NCBI GenBank assembly: GCA_025201705.1
Contig: MU616566.1
Coordinates: 62,001 to 126,000 of the forward strand
Source: Dissophora ornata
Taxonomy: Eukaryota; Mortierellomycota; Mortierellomycetes; Mortierellales; Mortierellaceae
Direction: 5' to 3'
Length of the DNA stretch: 64,000 nucleotides
A program made the translations under genes and the position numbers. Positions 45,377 to 56,327 of the stretch are shown here, one piece after another. The notes under the pieces were generated by a model that saw only the letters and a list, made by a program, of their open reading frames with translations, was not told the DNA's origin and ran no database searches. Each line of letters starts with the position of its first letter. Position 1 is the stretch's first letter.

Positions 45377-47618
45377 CTATGCAATAGGACGATGCGACAA
45401 CGATGATGGCGACGAACCCTGCGAAGACGCTGATGATGAACGCGCAGAATGACCTCTCGCCAGCATATCTGCAATAGTCTCTTGGCCATTCTGAGAAGAG
45501 GCAGAAGGGCTGTTTGTTCTGTCCTGACTCACGACCGATCCCGCCCGCGAGAAGGTCACCGACCCGGCCCTTTCAGACTCCTGACTCTGCGTCTCAAATG
45601 CCTCAATCACTGCCTGGGCCCTCCCAGCAGGTACCAATGGCACTGCCACCTTTTCCTTGATACTGGCATTGCCTTGTTCGACGTCTCTCCAAAACGGAAG
45701 CAAATGCCCTACAGTCCTCAGTCCTGATGCCAGTCGATGCTTGAACACAGATTTGAGTTGATAATTCTGGTCTTCTGCCCTTTGCCTTTGAGTTCGATCT
45801 GCTCGCCTGTGACTCAAGAAGTCGGAGACCGCGCTCGAAGAGGTTCCCTGTGTTGATGAGCCGGCGCTTGATCCGCGCGAGCCGTACACAGGGTACGGCC
45901 GATTCAAGTGCCGGTGAAGGCTGCGAGGGCCAGTTGACAACGGTGTCATTTCCCGCCCAGAGATTTTTCCAGTTTGAGTCTATTGACCACAGTACAATCT
46001 TTATCAGCATTGTTCAAAAGCACCCCAAACATTAAGTGCCGCTCTGTCACTACCATTCATCAATTCTGATAACATACATGATCCATCGCCCGACGGTTAT
46101 CATTGCGCACCCTGTGAAGCGCCACGCACCGTGTGAGGACTTTCTCTCTAGATAAGTATATAAGTATGAATGATGCATGCAGAGTTAGATTGTGTATTAA
46201 AAGCTGAGAATCTGGGAGTTGAATGGAAAAATTATATTACCTTGTCCAGATAGGCTTTTCTCCTGCTTGTTCCTCTTGTTCAGTCAGGAAGCGGTCGACA
46301 ACCGGAGCGAGATTTGTCTCTGCCAACGAACTTCCATCCATGTCGTTGTAGACTTGCTCGAGTGCTCTCCAGTCTTGCGTCGACCAAAGCGTAGTTTGGT
46401 TGAAGCTTGTGTATGATATGGTTGACACATCTGAGGCTGTCGAGTCACGTCTAAGCATCATTGCGGAGGTCGGTGTTAATGTCGATGTCGGCGTGAAGGT
46501 CCTTGGTTTCATGAGTCCCGTGGACAGCATAGTGGTCTTGCTGGTGAAGGCAGAAGCGAGAATAGCGACGCGCTTCGATGAGATGGGCTGTCGTTGTTGC
46601 AAGAGTCTCGACGATGGTTCGAGTTCCCAACGCCGCCGCTTGATTCCAGCTCTTGATGATGGTCCGGCACTCTCTGCCACATCTCGCCACTGTTCTGCTT
46701 GCGACTCTGCTTCACTTTCGTCGTGGCGATCTAGGGCATCGTGAAAGGTCTCTGGTTCTGTTATATCCATTTCGTCACTATCTACCGTCCATGTGGTCAA
46801 ATCTGTGGAGTTCTGAATTGTCTGCTGTTCTGATAGGCGCTCCCCAGTGTGCGCGGTGGTGAGATAAGTGGCGAGCGGGTCGCTTTCTGTCAAAAAACAT
46901 GTATCGTCATCGTTGAAATCGTCAACCTGATCCTCGCTGATCCCAACATTGAGTCGTGCAACAATGTCATAGGTTGAAGCCTTAGGAGGCTGTTTCTCCA
47001 GTGGGGTCAAAATATCAGCGGGTCGTTTCTCTTGTGGTGTCAAAAGTCCAGTTGGGCGAAGCGCAGCCCTATGGCGCTCCAAAGCCTTTGCCTGTTTGCC
47101 ACTATACAGGTGCAGGAGTAGGAAAGAGTTTAAGTTTCAGTGAGGGGAGCTCCGATTTACCGGTGGCAAAAATCAGACAACCTTTCTGGACAAACATGAA
47201 ACAGTCACCATACTTTGCGGGAGAGCGTTTACGTTGTCGGGGGGTCTTTGGCGTGGCCAGTTGCTGCCCCTGTCGTCTGTTTGTTATCGGTGTGGAAGGC
47301 TGCGGCTCCTCAAATGTCTCTTCTTCAGAGACCTCCTCATCTTCGTCCTGATCCTGTACTTTCTCTTGGTTGTCAGGATCCTCCTCAAAAGGCACTAGGA
47401 TGGTGCAGTAGCGAAGGTCGTATATTCGCTTCCACTCTTCGTCTGTCAGTCCCTCTTGGCGCAGGTATTCATCTGAGGGTTGAAGAGAACATTAGGGCAA
47501 AGAGTGAGTCGCAAGGGGTTGTATTCATTTGTCAGTTGGGCGTTAGGCCACTTGGCTGAAACCTACCCACATTGGGATTCGTGGCAGGCTCCCGTGGTGG
47601 AGTTGTTGAAGTATGCAT
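45377..47618 (-). CDS. Hypothetical fungal protein, five exons
   Basis: Exons 47618–47567, 47472–47214, 47101–46241, 46111–46078 (34 nt) and 45979–45377 give 602 aa. I do not recognise the family. The N-terminus has YLRQEGLTDEEWKRIYDLRY, then an acidic run and basic RRQGQQLATPKTPRQRKRSP. The middle has LTPQEKRP/LTPLEKQP repeats, Asp-rich stretches and a basic IKRRRWELEP. A conserved-looking motif TLWSTQDWRALEQVYNDMDG near residue 365 precedes KPIWTR. The microexon joins the frame as RVRNDNRRAMDH before TQTGKISGREM. The tail is Ser-rich. No signal peptide or membrane segment is seen; composition suggests a nuclear or cytoskeletal protein with TP phosphosites. Exon joins are inferred from splice signals and frame only. 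Confidence 0.65.
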
Positions 47619-48477
47619 TCTAGCAGGCGCCACTATGTTAATGATGATGATGGAGTGCCTTTATGCAGGAGGGATAGAGAAAGGATGAGCCAGAAGTGAA
47701 TGAAGGGGAATAGGAATGCAGAGACAGAGGGAAGAAAAATAAATGAAAGAATAAGGAATGCGGGGAGGAAAGAGAAAGGCTGAATGGCGCATTCGTTTCC
47801 ATGTTATTTTTCCCGCCTGTGCCTGGGACACATGGCACTGGCTGGGAGCCTAATACATGACGCGCTTTCCCGTGGTAATAATTGATGCTGTGTGGATCCG
47901 TCCCTTCCCCCCTTTATGCATCAGCAATGCCCGTGGTCATCGCCACCTCTGCAACACAGAATGAAGGAGACTTTTTTTTTGCTGCAGCCATTCACATGAG
48001 AAGTGCCGTATCTCTTGCTCTACGCTGATCATCTGCGGATACTCGGAGTCAAAATATAGAGGGGATGCTCGTGTGAGCGAAATAACAAGCGCCAGAGAAA
48101 AAGCAACGTCGGTTGAGAGACGCAGGTAATCTGTATTACTAAAAGGGGTTCGAGGGACTGGCGCAAGCATCAACTAGGGGTGATGTTCTCCTTGTAAGTG
48201 GGAGGGTGCGCCCTGGGAACGTACGGTATCCTCGGTTTCGGAGGCATGATGTGAAAGTTTAATACATGAAATTAAATGAGTTCGGGAGGTTGTGCTCGTT
48301 TGTTGTGATCTAATAGCGATGATACGTGAATGCCTTCACAGTCAGATCGGACTATATCTCTTCAGCGGCATGTCTGAGGATTTGGCAGCGTCTTGCGGCG
48401 ACGCAGCAACGTTCTGGGCGCGATGGAGTTATTTGAACCAACAACCTTCTCCAGACCCACCAAGTTAGAAGCGTGAA
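47619..48477. promoter_or_regulatory. Intergenic, promoter side of hypothetical gene
   Basis: 859 nt with no recognised gene. GA-rich on the plus strand at 47640–47770 (CT-rich leader for the minus-strand gene). Short open frames are unsupported. Confidence 0.45.
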
Positions 48478-48800
48478 GCGTGGAGAGTAACATCGAGTGC
48501 GTCCCTGCTAAGGCCGCCATGAAGGGCAGCCCTTCAGAATACAGGGAGCAAAAGCGTGAGGAAGAGGAAGCAGCAGCAGTGGTTCGTGGTGAGACCCCCG
48601 CATCACACGTGGAAGGGGAGAACGGCGATGGTGGAAGTGCATATGCTTCTGTAGCGGCTGACAAAGAGTAACGAAAGCTCAATATAGAGCAAAAGGCCAA
48701 GCGACAGGGACGTCATGAAGCTTCAGGGACATCCACGTCCAGGTTTTTATTTTCACTTCCATTAGCTTACGCACTCCTTCACATACAGCATAGTACCCCA
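48478..48800 (+). pseudogene. Nop13 C-terminal fragment (duplicate stub)
   Basis: It aligns with the last exon and 3' UTR of the intact Nop13 gene 4.2 kb downstream. Shared blocks include KREEEEAAAV, then GE.PASH.EGENGDGG and SVAAD. It has an in-frame TAA at 48669–48671 where the functional gene reads on, further deletions near 48710, and no upstream RRM exons. UTR similarity continues to about 48800 (CACGCTAAAAACCGTATCC versus CACGCTATAAAACGTATCC). Confidence 0.88.
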
Positions 48801-48874
48801 CGCTAAAAACCGTATCCTTCGCGGGAATTGCTGGTGACTATCCATTGTGATTAGGCGATGAAATACTAACGTTC

Positions 48875-50689
48875 TTACTCCTTTGGAGTGGGCGCTCGAG
48901 ACCTGTGTAACTTGTGGTGCTTGATCATCAAACTGGACAACCAGGCCAAACCCATAAATGGAATACAGACGCGAAACGCTGATCTCAACGCCAACATGTA
49001 CGCATGCAAGATTTGAGCCTCCATCTCCGGGCCAAAGCTAGGAGCCAAGTACGAATCAGCAATGACCATTGCGACATCAGAGTTGAGCGCGATGAGGGGG
49101 GCCAGATTATTCTTGACAGCATTGTTGAAGACTGTTCCTGCAACGGCGACTCCGAAAACAGATCCAACAGTACGGAAGAATGTGGCACTAGCAGTGGCTA
49201 CAGCGATATCCTTGGTCTCGACCGCGGACAGGATGGCAAGCATGGTTGTCTGAATGGCAAGACCCAACCCGAAACCATGGATAAATAAGAACCCGATTTC
49301 CTTGCCACGCGAAGAGTCTTCGTTCAAGAGCGTCAAGAGTCCAGTACCGACGGTAGAAAGGGCAAGACCAACCCAAATGAAGGGGCGGTACCGTCCCCAC
49401 TTGGAGACCATGATTCCTGAAGAGATGGAAGTAAGCAAGAAACCGACGATCAGGGGTAACATCTCAAGGCCAGCAGTGGTGGCGCTCTCCTGGCGGACGA
49501 TCTGGAAGAACAAAGGCATGAAGAACATGACAGCAAAAAACCCCATGCCCATGAAGAAGCACGTCAGGAAGACAGCAACATTGGTCCGAGTCTTGAAAAG
49601 GCGGAAGGGCATGATGGGCTCCGCGGCCTGTTTCCATTCAATCATGCAGAAAATGAAGAGGACAGCGACTCCGGCACAGAAGAGTCCAACAATGATGGGT
49701 GAGTTCCAGGCGTAGGTGCTTCCACCCCAGTTCAGAGGCAAGAGGATTAGAACCAGGCCGCAGACCAGCGAAATGGAACCCAAGAAATCAACGCGCTTGA
49801 TCTTATCTCTAAACGAGCTCTTTGTGTGGGGCAAGTGGAGCAACCTGACGACAGTGGCGATGGTGATAGCACCTATGGGTAAGTTGATGAAGAAAGCCCA
49901 GCGCCACGAAGCTTTGTCTGCAAAGACACCACCAAGAAGCGGACCGATGATGGAGGAAAATCCATATATGGAGCCGACGATACCCTGGTACTTGCCGCGT
50001 TCACGAAGTGAGACGAGGTCGGTAACAATAATCATAACCATGGACATGATTCCACCAGCTCCTATACCAGCGATACCACGGGAAATGATGACCCAAACCA
50101 TATCCTGAGCCGCACCGCAGAGGGCGGATCCGACCAAGAAGATACTGACGGCGATAAGAAAGGTTGCCTTCCTGCCAAAAATATCACTAAAGCGACCATA
50201 CCTGTCATTACAATAAAGCACATGAGCGTTCATGTAAACATCGCTGTACCGTGTACGTGCAACTGGTCATAAAATATAGCTCATAGTGGATGGAATGAAG
50301 CACCGGTGAGATTCTTACAGCGGCTGGAAAGAGGTGGAAGTCAAGAGGTATGAAGTTCCGACCCATGGAACGTCGCTCAAAGCGTTGAAATCGTTTGCGA
50401 TCTTGGTGGTACAGACGGAGATGATAGTCTGATCCAGGGAAGCCAAAAAAACTCCGAGCATCAATCCAGTGAAGATGACGACGAGCTGCCTAGCGGTCAA
50501 CCTGGCAACCTCCTCGTCCGCGGGTTGAGGTGGGCCAGGATCGAGGTTGCCATACGCAGGTGTCGACTTCTCGGAGTCAGATGAAGGCTTAATGGTTGTC
50601 GTGGCGTCGATCTTCTCTGGGCTTCCCTGGGGGATAGCCGTTGTTGGGGACTCGGAGTGGATGGAGGGAGCATGTTCTTGAACGCTCAT
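48875..50689 (-). CDS. MFS multidrug transporter, DHA2 (14-TMS) family
   Basis: Exons 50689–50319 and 50201–48875 give 565 aa. Fourteen hydrophobic segments are expected. Motif A is GRFSDIFGRK, motif B RGIAGIGAG and antiporter motif C SSIIGPLLGG; ASLDQTIISV is the DHA2-type first helix. These mark a drug:H+ antiporter of the plasma membrane (azole/toxin exporters such as MDR3 or Aspergillus Mfs proteins); some members export a cluster's own metabolite, but no cluster is seen here. The N-terminal 70 residues are polar and cytosolic. A decayed copy of its C-terminal half lies at 53.2–53.8 kb. Confidence 0.93.
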
Positions 50690-51379
50690 TTTGATGAGGT
50701 GGTTGGATATGGGTATGTGGGTATGTAGAACGATGATGGCGATGCTAACGAAGACAAAAAGAGGAGAAAAGCGCCTTATTTATATGGATGAGCGAGTGGA
50801 TTCTCCTGCAGTAAACAAACGATTATGAAGCACGCCACTGAGTACATGTCGCATGGACAATATTCTCGACGCCAGTCTAGAGCGGCAGATTGCCAAAAAA
50901 GGCAGCACCACAGTTTCGTCTCGAACAGGCGCGACTTGTTTAAAAGTGAGGAATAAGTCGCTTTTATTTTAAAAGTTCGATGAACGAAATTTACTCTCTG
51001 GAAACAAATTCCCATAAAAGTCAACTGCAGCTCCGCCGACATATTACGGTTATTGTAGACCACTGGCTGTGGTCTTGGCCGACCGCCTTCTCCTGATCCA
51101 CCGATTCAATGCCGTGAGGACCGCACGGGGAGGTCTTTTCGTGTGAGCGGGAAAAGAACGGTGTATTCTGCCTGGAAACAGAAAGCATTATTGTTAAACT
51201 GTTTTTGACTTGGTCCACGATACATGATCCCGAGAGACTCCACACAAATTGAAATGAAAAATGAAGTCACTTGAGCTCAAGCCACTCAATGTCTGTTTTG
51301 ATTTTGATTTTTTTTTTTTTTTTAAACAAGGCATTTGCATTGCGTGAGCCAGCAGCATCCCAACATCTCGAACAACACC
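50690..51379. promoter_or_regulatory. Divergent region MFS / NOP13
   Basis: 690 nt between two start codons. Both promoters must be here. A T18-type run lies at about 51306–51323 just upstream of NOP13. A TATTTATAT element on the minus side near 50774 could serve the transporter. No gene seen. Confidence 0.5.
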
Positions 51380-52999
51380 ATGGACGCAGTCGATGAGCCC
51401 TACGACTTTTTGACATGGCACAGCAATGCGCCTGTCGCCAAAGACGAGAAGAAGGAGAAGGTATGTTCTGCTTCCACCACTAAAACTCGCCATCGTCGCT
51501 TCTGTTTACGCAACTTACTCACCAATACAAATTCATCGATTGAACTCGTAGAAAAAACTGAAGAAGCTCGAGAAGGAGAACAAGGCCAAGGCCACCAAGA
51601 AGGACTCTTCAAAGTCAAAGTCATCAAAGAACAGCAAGAAGAGGAAACACGCACAATCGGACGACGATGAGGATAGCAACGATAGCGACAGCGACAATGA
51701 GGAAGAGGAAAAGTCATCAGCAAAAAAGAACAAGGCAGCCTCAAAACCAGTAAAATCTACATCAGAATCAGAGTCATCCGACTCTTCTTCCTCAGAGGAC
51801 TCTGATGATCCGGACACGCAACCTCCACCAAAGTCCAAGAAGAAGAAGTCAAGGAAGAAAAAGAACAAGAAAGCAGCTGGCGAGGACGATGATGAGGACG
51901 ATGATGCCGAGGCGCCCGAGAATGAGGACGGCGACGAAGATGAAGAGGGAAACAAGGCGAAGGGCAAGAAAGACAAGAAGAAGAAGGAAAAGAAAGAGGG
52001 TCCTGGACGAAAGGGCGAGTTTGGTATCTGGATCGGGAACCTTTCTTTCCTGACGACTGAGAAGGCCATGCGACACTTTTTCAGGAACGTTGGTGCCGAG
52101 ATCACGAGGCTAAACATGCCCACAGGATCCGGTTACAATAAGAAGGGCAATAAGGGATTTGCATATGTTGATTTCGCATCAGCCGAAGCTCAGACAAATG
52201 CGATCAAGCTGTCGGAATCCGATTTGGATGGTCGTAAAGTGTTGATCAAATCGAGCAAGTCATTTGAAGGACGACCTGCATTGTCCAAGGCTGCTGTTCA
52301 AGAAAAGTCGCTGAAGCAGAAACATGCGGTCTCGCCAACGTTGTTTATTGGAAACTTGTCATTCCAATCAACGAGGGAAGGTTTGCAGAAGCTGTTTGAG
52401 GACTGCGGAGAGATTCGCAAGGTCCGCTTGGCCACATTTGAAGACTCTGGAAAGTGCAAAGGGTAATTTCAGGCCAACGTGCCCGCAGCTGACTGCCATG
52501 GGCTTGTCAATATAGTGATAGTGTGAGTGAGCTAACGTCATTCATCGATTCCACCTGTAGATTCGCTTACATCGACTACATGAGTCCCGAATCCGCCACA
52601 ACAGCATTGACGAATCCACAAAAGCACTTTTTGGATGGACGCAAACTCAATATCGAATACGCCTCTGCTGAAGCCACCTTGAAGGGCAACCCTCGAGAGT
52701 ATAGGAAGCACAAGCGTGAAGAAGAGGAAGCAGCAGCAGTGGCTCGTGGCGAGATCCCTGCATCACACAAGGAAGGAGAGAACGGCGATGGCGGAGATGC
52801 GGATGCTTCCGTAGCGGCCGATGAAGAACGACGAAAGTTCAATGCAGAGCAAAAGGCCAAGCGACAGAGACGTCAACCTGGAGATGCCCCAGCACCCAAG
52901 AAGCTTCAGGGACATCAGCGTCCTGGCTTCGCTTTAGCCAATGCGCAGAGACAAACGCAGAGCATTGTCGAGTTCAAGGGAAACAAGGTTACCTTTTAG
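51380..52999 (+). CDS. NOP13: Nucleolar RRM protein Nop13-like
   Basis: Exons 51380–51460, 51552–52462 and 52561–52999 give 476 aa. A long Lys/Asp/Glu/Ser N-terminus (about residues 21–178) precedes two RRMs. RRM1 has GIWIGNLSF and KGFAYVDF (about 184–260); RRM2 has TLFIGNLSF and GFAYIDYMS (about 288–365). Between them is LDGRKVLIKSSKSFEGRP, and the C-terminus is PGFALANAQRQTQSIVEFKG. This matches Nop13 of filamentous fungi (fission yeast Rnp24), found in pre-ribosomes and the nucleolus, probably an RNA-folding factor in 60S assembly. Nop12 is the main alternative, but the RRM spacing and tail favour Nop13. It sits in a duplicated block. Confidence 0.85.
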
Positions 53000-53211
53000 A
53001 TGCAGTATCCTTTTGCTTCAGACGTTATTATTTTCATTTCAATTAGCATACGCATTTCCTCTCACGCAGCACAGATATCCCACGCTATAAAACGTATCCT
53101 TCATCTCCATTGTATCAATGCATTTACTTTAAAATACTTGGGCTTGATATATCACGAATGCATGGGAATCACTGAGACTATCTACTATGGCCAAGCTGTG
53201 TAATATGCGAT

Positions 53212-53780
53212 TAAATGTGCAACGCTACAAGATTTGGGCCTCCAACTCTGGGCCAAAGCTTGGAGCCAGCAATGACGTTTGCAATGTCAGGGTCGAGCAC
53301 GATGAGGCGAGCTAGATTCTTCTTGATGGCATTGCTGAAGACTGTTCCTACAATGGCGACTCCGAAGATGGATCCAACGGTACGAAATAAAGCCGCATTG
53401 GCAGTGGTCACAGCGATATCCTTAGTCTCTACTGCGGACAGAATGTCAAGCATGTTTGTCTGAATGGCAGGCCCTAACCCGAAACCGTGGATGAATGAAA
53501 GGCTGATTTCCTTACCGTGCAAAGAGTCTTCGTTCAGAAGCGCACAGGCGGTAGAAAGGGCAAGACCGACCCAGATTGAGGGACGGTACCGTCCCCACTT
53601 GGAGACCACGAATCCTGATCAGGGGCAACATCTCGAGGCTAGCAGTGGCAACATCTCGAGGCTAGCAGTGGCGGCACTATGAAGTATGAAGGACATGACA
53701 GCAAGGAGGGCCGTGCCCATAAAGGAGCAACATTGGTGCGGGTCTCGAACCGGCGGAAGGGCATGCAGACAGAAGAGTAT
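53212..53780 (-). pseudogene. MFS transporter C-terminal relic (duplicate of the 48.9–50.7 kb gene)
   Basis: It aligns with the intact transporter from MPFRLFKTRTNVA (about 53770) to the Asp/Ala-rich end near 53212. MVSKWGRYRPSIWVGLALST and FIHGFGLGPAIQTNML are still open, but the first membrane half is missing. There are deletions around 53640–53700, including a local duplication of AGCAGTGGCAACATCTCGAGGCT, and the upstream frame is broken. A 132-codon frame survives (53609–53211), but there is no start upstream of the homology. Confidence 0.85.
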
Positions 53781-54638
53781 GAAAGATAAGGGGTTCCATC
53801 GAAATTGACATAAAAGGCAACTCTCTTCCTCAGGCTGCTTGCTGAATATGGAAAGCAATGTTTTAAATAAAACTGGTTTGACCGATGCTCATTATCACTT
53901 GCTGCGGAAATAAAGATCTTGCTTGTTGTTGGGGCAAAATGGTGAATGTGCATGAAAAATCGTGCCTCTCTCCCTTACAAATGCCGCAAGCGAGTTTTTC
54001 TCCGAGGGAGACGAAGCTGCAGGGGTTGCCTTTTACGGCAATTTGACTAACTTGTGATAGTTAACGCTCTGGACTTACTGACCTTCAGATACATTCTCAG
54101 TTACCACAACCTCTCTGAATAAGTTTGGCATTTGTTATTCTTCTTCGAGGTCGAAATTCGTGAACTGAAATGCTCCGGCAACATCTCCCTTCTTTAATTC
54201 AAACATCGCAAGATTTGCAACACAACGCAGCACAGGATAAATTCATATCCTTGTTTGCTTCGCTGATGGAGGATCCCGTTGCACTGCCCAAATTGCTTAA
54301 GTAGCCTAGCTGGTTTCGTCTACCTGGGTATGGAAAAGTAAAAAACGTTGCCAACTCAAGTGGCAATATCGCCATCCTAGCTTCTTGGTACGGGTGGAGA
54401 GGCTCATGAAAATGAATATACGGGAAGATGTGCCACATTGACTTTGCTGCAGGTTGCAGCAATGATAAACGGCTCACGTATGCTATCCTATATCCGATGT
54501 CTGCGTCCACAAATGCACGCCGTCGCTCATTCCATCAATGACGTTATTTATTTATCTGCTTTTCATTTGTAGCAAATCTGTATATTATTTTTGACTATTT
54601 CCTGGCCGTTTTTGACGGGAAATCCAGTATCTCGAAAC
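53781..54638. other. Intergenic, no gene seen
   Basis: 858 nt, AT-rich, between the MFS relic and the stop codon of the nucleotidyltransferase gene. Only short unsupported frames. Confidence 0.5.
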
Positions 54639-56327
54639 TCAATGCCTGTTACTGTAGGGTTGCCTTGCTGTCAGAATAGCAGATAGTCCTCGACCGCCCT
54701 TCAAGGCTTGCACCGCAGCCTGGAACTCGTGCCGTATAATGTTCATCATATCCTGTTTGGATCCGGCTGCGTTGAAATCTAGTATGAAAGGATCCTCAAC
54801 CACAAATGCATGTCGTGACCAGCTCGACGAAACTTCGCCCCTCGGAATCACATCGCCGCATCGAACGCTCACACACGACCTTGCGTACTGGAACTTGCTT
54901 CCGTAGTACTCTAGGAATCCGATGAACAACTCCCCAAGCGTCATGCTATTCCGTGGGACACAAGGTCGAATTCTCGAAGGGTCTGTGAAAGCAACGTTGA
55001 TAAGTCGTGTAGATCCAAAGCGTCCTGGGTTGGGCACGTTATGAGGAATGAGATGTGGGTCCTGCAGACAGGGCAAGACAGGGACGAGAAGTGTCTGGAA
55101 GTAGGAGATGGCCATTAAGGAGTAACAGTAGCTACTCAACGACCCGAGCGGGGGCGAATTGATGCCCCGTGCCTTGACAAAGGCTTTGAGGACAAAGAGA
55201 AATGTGCGGACGCGCTCATCAATTTGGACGTAGGACTCGATCAATCGAGTGTTGTAGATTCCCGTGTTCTGGCCATAGTTCAGGTCGACCTTGATACCTG
55301 TCTTGTGGTCTGTGAACTTGAGGATGGGTACTCGTGCGCCATGAATGACCTCGACGTCCCTCATGCTATCTATTTGTGTGTGGATTTGGCAGTGTGAACA
55401 AAGCTGCATTTCATTGTGCCTGTCATGTGCAATTGTGGAAATAAAAAAAGCATTCTGAGATGGGCAGCCATCGCATGACCAAATGCGCACAACAGCATTG
55501 CATGCCTCAATAATGCAATGTTCATATCCAATCTTTCTCACCATTCCTCAACCATAAACAATGCATGACACAGGGCTCAAATTCACGCCAACCCAGCAAA
55601 GGGACAAGGCGATAGCATGATACATCGACCATGGTGCAATACTCGAACGTGCACCCGACATGTTTATGGAAAGTGGTGACGGGATGCTTCACTTACAGCG
55701 CTGGAAGAGAGTTTTGAGGACGAAAAGGTCCTGGAACCGTCCAGGGGTCGACACGTCCTGGTCCTGGTCGTGCAATGCAGGCAGAATGACCAAATCCAAA
55801 TCACTGGAATCCGTCCCGAGTCCTGATGCAGATGAACTGGAGTGTCATCGCAATTCACGGCATGTCATCGCGAGCCCAAATGGGATGGTGGCGTTTCGAA
55901 AGTTCAAGGAGAGAATAAGCAACAGATAGTCAGTCAACCTGTTCGGCTCCTTAGCACGCAAGGATGATTGCCACTGCCGATGACAAAAGTTCCATTCCGG
56001 CAAGCAACTCATCTCTCATTCGAATTCGAATTCACAAGAACCATTGCTCACCCGAAGCACTCTATCTTGGCTTCTTTTGGCCACTCCGTGTCTAGGATAC
56101 CCTGGACGCGAGCAATAACGCCGTCTCGAAGCTGCTTTCCGTCTTCAGACATCGCAATCGACTAAAGCAGAGTAAGAAGTCGCGTTTTAGCTCCGAGGAT
56201 CTTGAACGTTTTCAGTTTGAAATAAAAGACCCCTTACTTCAGCGAGGGCTATCATGTCCTCGGTAAGCTGCTGTAAATGTGGGTGGATGCCACTATTAAG
56301 CGTGGTGGCTGCAGATGTTGAGATCAT
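54639..56327 (-). CDS. Cid1-type terminal nucleotidyltransferase (PUP/non-canonical poly(A) polymerase)
   Basis: Exons 56327–56238, 56161–56052, 55836–55697 and 55369–54639 give 356 aa. The nucleotidyltransferase core spans exons 2–3: CFGSSASGLGTDSSDLDLVI with the G-S motif and both catalytic Asp residues (SDLDL). The third Asp lies in PILKFTDHKTGIKVDLNYGQ. A PAP-associated region follows (GIYNTRLIESYV, RTFLFVLKAFVKARGI, GSLSSYCYSLMAI, FIGFLEYYG). Such enzymes add U or A tails to RNA 3' ends. There is no RNA-binding domain, as in Cid1, and no mitochondrial signal is clear. The start ATG begins MISTSAATTL. The third intron is 327 nt and may hide a small exon. Confidence 0.88.

Noticed and set aside
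55820..55890. Possible 39-nt GC–AG mini-intron after a PFG reading in the nucleotidyltransferase gene
   Set aside because: A normal GT donor at 56051 (TTCGG|GTGAGC) joins the same acceptor and gives CFGSSASGLGTDSSD; the nearby PFG is coincidence.
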